From contig NZ_JAFLWW010000012.1 of NCBI RefSeq assembly GCF_018555685.1, positions 1 to 64,000 on the forward strand: a DNA stretch of 64,000 nucleotides, read 5' to 3'. This stretch comes from Aminobacter anthyllidis (GTDB taxonomy: Bacteria; Pseudomonadota; Alphaproteobacteria; Rhizobiales; Rhizobiaceae). The number at the start of each line of letters is the position of its first letter. Positions within the stretch are counted from its first letter, which is position 1. The notes below the pieces were generated by a model that saw only the letters and a list, made by a program, of their open reading frames with translations, had not been told where the DNA came from and searched no databases. Below, piece after piece: positions 34,092 through 41,460 of the stretch. The position numbers were made by a program, and so were the translations under genes.

Positions 34092-37000
34092 ATGGAACAA
34101 GTTCGCGAGAAAGTTACAGCATTACTGAGCATCGTAAAGAGATCATTTGACCCATCGTATCGCATAATTTGCTTTCCTCACGGGGGCGGTAGCGTCCAGT
34201 CGTTCCGTACTTGGTCTGACTATCTCCCCGATGACGTTGAGCTTATTTGCCTGGATCTTCCCGGGCGCGGCAAACGGTCAGCGGAGGCTGCCATCTGCAG
34301 CTTGGACGTACTAGTACCCATGGTCACTGAGGCGCTGCGCGGGTACAACGACCGGCCTTTTGTTTTCTTCGGTCATAGCGTCGGTGCCCTCTTCGCTTAT
34401 GAGATCGCCCGTTCCCTGGAGAAGGCCGGTCGGCCATCTCCCTTCCATGTCGTCGTGTCTGCTCACAAGTCGGCGGTTGTGCCGGCGGATGAGCCGCCAA
34501 TGTATAGATACGTGGATGATAAGTTAACCGATGTGGTCCGGATCCTTGGCTTGGTCCCCAAGGAGGCGCTGGCAAATGAGGAACTCCTGCATAACTTCAT
34601 CTTGCCGCCGTTGCGGGCCGACTTCGAACTTGCGGAGACGTACGACCGGGACTTACCAACGCCTCTCGACGCGGCGATCACCGCAATTGGGGGAGTGCAA
34701 GACGAAACGGTCAATGCCAATGACCTAGACGAATGGCGTCGGCTTACGACGTCGCGCTTCGCCCGGATTATGTTTGATGGTGATCATTTTTATACCCATT
34801 CCATGACGGCGGAAGTGGTATCTACCCTCCTACGTGAAGTTGGGGAGGTAAAGGCACAACTCCCAGCTTCCATTCGAATTGGCGAGGCCCTACCTTATCC
34901 CGAACTACCACTGCATGACCAATTTCGCAAACAAGCGGCCCTCAATCCGGAGGCCCCTGCCGTCGTCTCAGAGAATAGGGTCTTGACGTACCGTGAGCTC
35001 GACGACCTGAGCGAGATTCTATCCAGGAACCTCCTCGGACATGGTCAGAGCCGAGGTTCCCGCGTGGGTATTCTGATGGATACTTCACCTGAATACGCCG
35101 TCGCGCTGTTTGGTATTCTTAAGACAGGGGCGGCTTACGTCGTGCTTGAAAAAGCGCAGCCCATGGTTGCGCTACGGCGGATACTTGAGAAGGCATGCGT
35201 TGAAATCGTTGTCACCAACAACCGCTTCGCAGCTAAGGTTCCGCCTGACTGGTCCGGTATTGCGCTGTCGCTCGACGAGGGTTGGGAAGCACAACTAGGC
35301 AAGGCCAGCCCGGCCAATCCCCAAGCGGTGGATCTCGATGCGCCGGCCCAGATTGTATTTTCGTCTGGCACGACTGGTGAACCGAAAGGGGTCGTCTGCC
35401 CTCACCGAAGCGCTGTATCCTCTCATCAGTGGCGCTATTGCGCGCTGCCGTATGCGCCTGATGAGCGCGAGGCGGTCAATCTCTTCTTAGTCTGGGAGAT
35501 AATGCGGCCGATCCTCGCCGGGATTCCAGCCTATCTGATCCCTGACGACGTTATCTACGATCCGCACCAGCTGGTCGACTACCTGGAACGAAATCGAATC
35601 TCCAGAACATTACTAACGCCTTCACTGCTAGATGTGCTTCTCAGCAGCGGTTCCCTCGACGTGCCCTCTCGCCTTCCGGATCTCCGATTGATTTACTTAT
35701 CAGGCGAGGTGACAACAGCAGCGTTGCTTGCGCGTGTGATGGACGCGCTGCCGCACGTCAGAATCATCAATTACTACGGCGCAGCGGAGGCACATGATGT
35801 CGCGCATATTGACCTGAGTGAGATCGATCCTGCGACAACACAAAAGGTTGTACCGGTCGGTTCGCCTCAGCACAATGTCAGTGCCTATATCCTCGGGGAG
35901 CAACGCGACCCCGTACCGCTGGGCTTCTTGGGTGAGGTCTTCGTCGGCGGCGATTCATTAGGTCATGGATATCTCAACAGCCCGGAGATGACACGGGAAA
36001 GGTTCTTTCCTGACCCGTTCAACGTTGATGGCAAGATGTTCCGCACTGGCGATCTTGGCCGCATGCTGCCCGGTGGCCAATTAGAGATTATCGGGCGCTG
36101 CGCTTTCATGGTGAAGATCCGAGGATATAGCGTCGTCCCCGCGTCTATAGAAGCTGCTTTGCTTCGGTACTCCGACGTCTGCTCCGCCGCGGTTGTGCCG
36201 GAGCTCGATCCGACTACCGGTCAGACTGATCGACTGATCGCCTATGTAGTCTTGCGGAATCAGTGCAAGGGGTGGCAGGCTTCTTTGCAGGCGCATTTGA
36301 AGTCTGAGGTGCCGCACTACGCAGTCCCGTCAGAGTTTATTGCTCTGAGGGAATTGCCCATTGCGGCCAACGGGAAACTTGATCGGTCGCGCCTCCGCAA
36401 TATCGCACAAGAGGCCTGCACTCCAGTCACAGGTGCCGACGAGGTCGATGCGGTACTTCGCGCAATCTGGCGCGACCTACTCAAGGCTGAACCCGCTGAT
36501 CCGACCGACAACTTTTTCGACTGCGGTGGACACTCCCTTCTGGCTGCCCGTCTCTGCACGCAGCTTCGTGGGAGTCTGAAGGTGGAGCTCCGCGTCGTGG
36601 AGGTCTTCCTCAATCCGACTTTTAAAGAACTCGCGGCTCTTATCCGCAAGCGCGGTGGCGTGCAGGGACGTCCCCCAAACCGGAAGCTCTCCAACATACC
36701 GAAAGCCTTGGCGGGCAGGGCGCATCTGAAGGCGTTCGACGGGCGACGCGGCCCCGGTATGGACATTGCGGTGATTGGTATGGCCGCGCGATTCCCCGGC
36801 GCGGATACAGTCGATGCACTCTGGGAAAACCTTTGCCAAGGGGTCTGCTCGATCGCCCCGCTCTCCGCGGACGAACTCAAGGCGCGGGGCGTTCCGGAAG
36901 CTGTCCTGAAGCGCTCCGATTATGTGCGGGTGGGCGCCCATCTCAACGGTGTGGACCTTTTCGATCCGGGTTTCTGGGACCTGTCGAGCCATGAGGCAAC

Positions 37001-40000
37001 GTTAATGGACCCACAGCATCGCCTGTTTCTCGAATGCTGCTGGAAGGCGCTCGAGTCGGCCGCATATGCGCCAACCGAGCATGAGGGCCGGACCGGGGTA
37101 TTCGCAGGTTCGTACCTCCCACTCTATCTCCTACACCATTTGAAAGGGGGCGACCTCATAGATCCCAACAACGCGCCGCTCGCTTTGCTGACGGAGCTCG
37201 GCAACGACAAGGATTATCTTGCCTCGCGCGTTTCCTACATGCTGAACCTCAACGGTCCAAGCATCGCAGTCCAAACCGCATGTTCAACTGGGCTGGTGGC
37301 AATCGGGGTTGCCACTCAGTCACTCGCGGCCGGCTATTGCGACATGGCGCTGGCAGGCGCGGCGAGCATCAACTTTCCCCAAGCAGGTTATCAGTATGTC
37401 GAGGGCTTCATCAATTCCTCGGACGGTGTGTGCCGAGTGTTTGATGCTGATGCGAAGGGCACGGTGATTGGAGATGGGGTGGGGGTCGTTGTCCTTAAGC
37501 GCCTTGAAGAGGCCCTCGCGGCGGGCGACCCGATTCAAGCAGTGATAAAAGGATGTGCCATTAACAATGATGGCCGCAACAAGACTTCCTACTCAGCGCC
37601 CAGCGCGGGAGGCCAGACCGCTGTTGTGCGCCAGGCACTTGAGTCTGCAGCGCTCGGCGCTGAAGACGTGGAATATATCGAAACTCATGGAACCGGCACT
37701 AAGGTCGGCGACCCGATCGAGATCCGCGCACTGGCCGAAGTTTTCGCGGGGCGAGAGGAAACGGGACACGCCTGTGCACTCGGGTCAATTAAACCGAATA
37801 TTGGCCATGCCAATGCCGCCGCCGGGGTTGCGAGCTTTATCAAGGCCGTACTCGCCCTTCAGCACGGGGTAATCCCCCCGACCATCAACATCAACAGGCT
37901 GAACGGAGATCTGGGCCTGGAGAACACGCCCTTCTTCGTCAATGAGCAGCTTAGACACTGGCCTCGGCCGCAGGGACGACCGCGAACTGCCGGAGTCACC
38001 GGCCTCGGTATAGGCGGAACCAACTGCCATGTTGTTCTGCAGGAATGGACTGGTGAGAACGCAAGGGATTGGCCCGGCTCGGTCGAGCGGGGGTCCTACG
38101 CCCTTTGCCTATCCGCAAAGACGCCGTCGGCGCTAAGCCGGGCCTGCCGGAATTTCGCCACGTTCCTACGGCGCTACCAGGATGTCGATCTCGGTGACGT
38201 CGCGCATACCCTCCGGGTGGCGCGATGCCATTTCGATCATCGGACGGTCGTTGTGGCGCGCAACTTGGACATGGCCATCAAGAGGCTGGAGGAAGAGGCT
38301 GATCGCGCGGGTGATCAAGCCCTGTCCTCACCGTCGATTGCGTTCATGCTGCCGGGCGGTGGAGTCCAGCACGCAGGCATGTTCAAGGATCTGTTTGATC
38401 ACGTTTCTGACTTTCGCGAGGCGTTTCTGACTTGTGCCGCCGCTAGTCGCCCCGTCCTGGATCGTGATCTGGAGTCACTCGTGTTTGGGGAGAACGAAGG
38501 CTACGCGACCGCATCCTTCGAAGAAATCAACGTCATGATCTTCTCCGTGCAGTACGCTCTGACACAACTGCTCGAAGCGTGTGGCGTGCGTCCCGACTAC
38601 CTTGTCGGACACAGCATGAGCGAATACGTCGTGGCCACGCTAGCGGGCATTTTGAAACTGAACGACGCCATAGCTCTAATGGTCGCCCGTGGTCGTGCGA
38701 TGGCGAATCTTGGTGTCGACGGTGCTATGCTTGCGGTGAGATGCGGCCCCGAGGAGGCTAAACGCATTCTCGAGGAGGACGTTTGGCGTGACTGGGCCGA
38801 AGCTGGGGAGATCACTGTCGGTGTCGTGAACTCCAAATCCAGTGTAGTGTTTACGGGGAAACGGGAACTGATTGAAAAACTTCATAAGGAGCTCGAAAAA
38901 GCAGAGGTTCCCAACCAGATCCTCAACACAGCTGGCGTCCCCAGCCATTCTCCGCTGATGAAACCGGCGGCTGATATGATTGACGCACATGTCCGCACGC
39001 TCAAGAAACGAGTACCGGACCTGCCCATCGCTCTGAATTCAGGAGGATATCTGCACCGGGCGAAAGTGCCTCTGACCGAGACCTACTGGAGTAGGCAAGC
39101 AAGTGGAACGATCCGATTCGATCGGTCTCTCGCGGCTGTCGTCGCGGCCGGTGCAACCGTGCTCGTCGACGTTGGCCCCTCGTGCAATCTGACGCGTTTC
39201 GCACATGAAACAATCAATTCAGAGGCTCCTAAGATTAGAATTCCGGTAGTCGTTTCAGCCGCGCAAGGGAAGGATGACCAGGAGTTCACCGACCGTCACG
39301 TTCTTCTGGAATGTCTTGGGAATCTCTGGTCCTTGGGTGTTTCGGTGGATTGGAAACGAGCCAGTGATCAATTGGAACCGTTCGGTTCTCGCCGCAGGAT
39401 CTCGCTTCCGACATACTCGTTTGATCGCCACCGTTGCTGGCCGGAGGGTCAGCCTGCCGGCTTGACGGTTCTGCCGAAGACCGAAGAGCGTGAGCGGCGC
39501 AGGGGAGAGGTGTTCACCTATGCCCAGAGTTGGACGGAGAAAATGCTTTCCCGCACGGTTCCGGGCGACGGAGGCACAAAGGCGCTTCGTTGGCTGGTGC
39601 TTGCCGACCGGCCGTTTGGTGAGGCAGAGCGTGCGGGAGACATGCTGGCGAATAGCATCACGCGACTGTTGGAGGATGCTGGTCATGAGGTTGTTCGTGT
39701 TTGCCGACGAGCCAAACCCTCGAACCCACCCATGAAAGTCAAAGGGTCTTTCATCATGATTGACCCCACCCGAGAAGGCCTGAAGGCGCTCTTCGACACC
39801 GAGATCGCCTCGGAGCGTCCCGTTGATCGGATTCTCTGCCTCTGGCACCTGAGCGGCTGCGCTGACGCGTCTGGGGACCCGGGCACGGTGCAGACCGATC
39901 TTTTGCGGAGCTACGACGCGATACTCGATTTGGCGCGAGTTCTCTCTCCACTGACGTTCCGGAGTCCGCTTGATGTCTGGATTGTTGGTGACCGGATGGT

Positions 40001-41345
40001 CCAGGTCGGCGACGAAGCTGTGGATCCCGAAAAGGCATGCGTCTTCGGCCCCGCTATCGTGCTGCCGCAGGAGAACCCGATGGTCGATTGTCGGGTTGTT
40101 GACCTGAACGTCGACGACCCAATAATCGCCGATCGGCTCGCTGCTGAAATCCGGCGTGATGAGCCTGATCCCGAAGCGGTCGTCGCGCTCCGTGGGAACC
40201 GGCGATGGGTGCCGCATTTTCCCGAGATGGTCCTCGCGGAAAAGACTCCCGGAGGCGGGGAGGTCCTCCGACCGGAAGGCGTCTATCTGATCACAGGAGC
40301 TCTTGGAAAGATCGGGCTTTCCTTGACTGAACATCTTGTAACCGTTGGAGCGACGGTCATCGCGATAACCCGCCGTGCGGTACCTGCCACTTTGGACTGC
40401 AAGTCCGCAGATATCGATGACTGTGGCTGGATGCGCCGATTGACCGCGCTTGACAACGCAAAGGGGCGGGTGATTCTTCACCAGGCGGACGTATCCGATT
40501 TCAACAACCTTTCGGGCGTGCTCGACGCGACGGTTCGGAGGTTCGGGCGGATCGATGGCATCTTTCACGCCGCCGGATTAGCCGATCTGAAGTTCCTTTC
40601 AGAGATGGAGGACACGACCTCCGCCAATGAGTTCGCCTCCAAAATCGTGGGAACGCGCAACCTCTACAGTGCGATCCAGCGAATGCAGTCCACCCACGCC
40701 CAATCCCCCGAGTTTGTGTTCCTTTTCTCATCCGTTGCATCCATCCTAGGCGGACCGGCGATGGCCGCTTATGCGGCGGCCAACAGGTTCATGGACGCAT
40801 TTGCACGCCAGGTGCAGGCCAAACTCGGCGTCCGGTGGATCAATTCCAACTGGGATGACTGGGATTACGCCTACGACGAGGGGCAGGTGACCTCCGCCTA
40901 CGCGACGTCTAAAGCGAGGGATCTTGCACTGTGTCCCGACGAAGGAATTGACATCATCGAACGCATCCTGGCAACCGTCGACAACAGCCAAGTGATCATA
41001 GCGACGCGGCCCTTGCCTCCTCGATTAAGGCAATGGAGCGAGCAAGGTCGGACAATAGCGAACTACGGCCCAGGCATATCTTCGCCGAAAGAAGTCGGAA
41101 AGGTGGAGGAGGACGCTCAAAGCGACGATCTGAAGGAGGCCTTCCTCAGCGAAGTGAAATCTCTATTGAAGGTCACGGAGATAAGATTCGAAGATAACTT
41201 CTTCGACCTTGGGGGAGATAGCCTTCTCGCCACAGCACTCCAACTTCGGTTGAATAATAGCGACCGCTGGAGGCCGCCTCGACTGAACGAGATCTTTAAG
41301 GCTGCAAACTTTAGCGATCTCTACGAGAGAATCTGCCAGACATGA
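34092..41345 (+). CDS. Hybrid NRPS-PKS megasynthase (TE-A-T-KS-AT-KR-ACP)
   Basis: This 2417-residue assembly-line enzyme has the following domains. An N-terminal type-II-like thioesterase (about 20-250) carries GHSVG with Ser96. The adenylation domain (about 270-765) has SSGTTGEPKG near 424, RTGD and a final NGK. A thiolation domain has Ser815 (GGHSL). The ketosynthase (about 890-1318) has Cys1064, His1199 and His1239. An acyltransferase follows (about 1416-1700, Ser1508 in GHSMSEY). The ketoreductase (about 2060-2260) has TGALGKIG and Tyr2227-Asn2231. The acyl carrier protein has Ser2377 (GGDSL). All catalytic residues are present. The A domain lacks the usual Asp of the FDxS motif (it reads NLFLVWE), so the starter is probably not a normal alpha-amino acid. 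Expected chemistry is starter activation, one extender unit and ketoreduction to a beta-hydroxy thioester. It is followed by a partner NRPS and a PPTase. Confidence 0.92.
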   Translation: MEQVREKVTALLSIVKRSFDPSYRIICFPHGGGSVQSFRTWSDYLPDDVELICLDLPGRGKRSAEAAICSLDVLVPMVTEALRGYNDRPFVFFGHSVGALFAYEIARSLEKAGRPSPFHVVVSAHKSAVVPADEPPMYRYVDDKLTDVVRILGLVPKEALANEELLHNFILPPLRADFELAETYDRDLPTPLDAAITAIGGVQDETVNANDLDEWRRLTTSRFARIMFDGDHFYTHSMTAEVVSTLLREVGEVKAQLPASIRIGEALPYPELPLHDQFRKQAALNPEAPAVVSENRVLTYRELDDLSEILSRNLLGHGQSRGSRVGILMDTSPEYAVALFGILKTGAAYVVLEKAQPMVALRRILEKACVEIVVTNNRFAAKVPPDWSGIALSLDEGWEAQLGKASPANPQAVDLDAPAQIVFSSGTTGEPKGVVCPHRSAVSSHQWRYCALPYAPDEREAVNLFLVWEIMRPILAGIPAYLIPDDVIYDPHQLVDYLERNRISRTLLTPSLLDVLLSSGSLDVPSRLPDLRLIYLSGEVTTAALLARVMDALPHVRIINYYGAAEAHDVAHIDLSEIDPATTQKVVPVGSPQHNVSAYILGEQRDPVPLGFLGEVFVGGDSLGHGYLNSPEMTRERFFPDPFNVDGKMFRTGDLGRMLPGGQLEIIGRCAFMVKIRGYSVVPASIEAALLRYSDVCSAAVVPELDPTTGQTDRLIAYVVLRNQCKGWQASLQAHLKSEVPHYAVPSEFIALRELPIAANGKLDRSRLRNIAQEACTPVTGADEVDAVLRAIWRDLLKAEPADPTDNFFDCGGHSLLAARLCTQLRGSLKVELRVVEVFLNPTFKELAALIRKRGGVQGRPPNRKLSNIPKALAGRAHLKAFDGRRGPGMDIAVIGMAARFPGADTVDALWENLCQGVCSIAPLSADELKARGVPEAVLKRSDYVRVGAHLNGVDLFDPGFWDLSSHEATLMDPQHRLFLECCWKALESAAYAPTEHEGRTGVFAGSYLPLYLLHHLKGGDLIDPNNAPLALLTELGNDKDYLASRVSYMLNLNGPSIAVQTACSTGLVAIGVATQSLAAGYCDMALAGAASINFPQAGYQYVEGFINSSDGVCRVFDADAKGTVIGDGVGVVVLKRLEEALAAGDPIQAVIKGCAINNDGRNKTSYSAPSAGGQTAVVRQALESAALGAEDVEYIETHGTGTKVGDPIEIRALAEVFAGREETGHACALGSIKPNIGHANAAAGVASFIKAVLALQHGVIPPTININRLNGDLGLENTPFFVNEQLRHWPRPQGRPRTAGVTGLGIGGTNCHVVLQEWTGENARDWPGSVERGSYALCLSAKTPSALSRACRNFATFLRRYQDVDLGDVAHTLRVARCHFDHRTVVVARNLDMAIKRLEEEADRAGDQALSSPSIAFMLPGGGVQHAGMFKDLFDHVSDFREAFLTCAAASRPVLDRDLESLVFGENEGYATASFEEINVMIFSVQYALTQLLEACGVRPDYLVGHSMSEYVVATLAGILKLNDAIALMVARGRAMANLGVDGAMLAVRCGPEEAKRILEEDVWRDWAEAGEITVGVVNSKSSVVFTGKRELIEKLHKELEKAEVPNQILNTAGVPSHSPLMKPAADMIDAHVRTLKKRVPDLPIALNSGGYLHRAKVPLTETYWSRQASGTIRFDRSLAAVVAAGATVLVDVGPSCNLTRFAHETINSEAPKIRIPVVVSAAQGKDDQEFTDRHVLLECLGNLWSLGVSVDWKRASDQLEPFGSRRRISLPTYSFDRHRCWPEGQPAGLTVLPKTEERERRRGEVFTYAQSWTEKMLSRTVPGDGGTKALRWLVLADRPFGEAERAGDMLANSITRLLEDAGHEVVRVCRRAKPSNPPMKVKGSFIMIDPTREGLKALFDTEIASERPVDRILCLWHLSGCADASGDPGTVQTDLLRSYDAILDLARVLSPLTFRSPLDVWIVGDRMVQVGDEAVDPEKACVFGPAIVLPQENPMVDCRVVDLNVDDPIIADRLAAEIRRDEPDPEAVVALRGNRRWVPHFPEMVLAEKTPGGGEVLRPEGVYLITGALGKIGLSLTEHLVTVGATVIAITRRAVPATLDCKSADIDDCGWMRRLTALDNAKGRVILHQADVSDFNNLSGVLDATVRRFGRIDGIFHAAGLADLKFLSEMEDTTSANEFASKIVGTRNLYSAIQRMQSTHAQSPEFVFLFSSVASILGGPAMAAYAAANRFMDAFARQVQAKLGVRWINSNWDDWDYAYDEGQVTSAYATSKARDLALCPDEGIDIIERILATVDNSQVIIATRPLPPRLRQWSEQGRTIANYGPGISSPKEVGKVEEDAQSDDLKEAFLSEVKSLLKVTEIRFEDNFFDLGGDSLLATALQLRLNNSDRWRPPRLNEIFKAANFSDLYERICQT

Positions 41346-41460
41346 TCCGCCAGCCCGCAATAGCCGTGGAAACAACGGGGGGCATACATGCCCTGCAATG
41401 CTATCTGTCACATCTGGCAAGACATGCGGACAACTGCTCGATTCACATCGACTGGACTTG
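41342..41460 (+). other. Original coupled start of the second synthase gene, now out of frame
   Basis: An ATG at 41342 overlaps the megasynthase stop (ATGA) and begins MIRQPAIAVETTGGIHALQC, which would be a translationally coupled partner. Near 41460 the sequence changes abruptly to GC-rich NRPS DNA in a different frame. The downstream protein must therefore use another start (ATG 41388). Confidence 0.5.
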
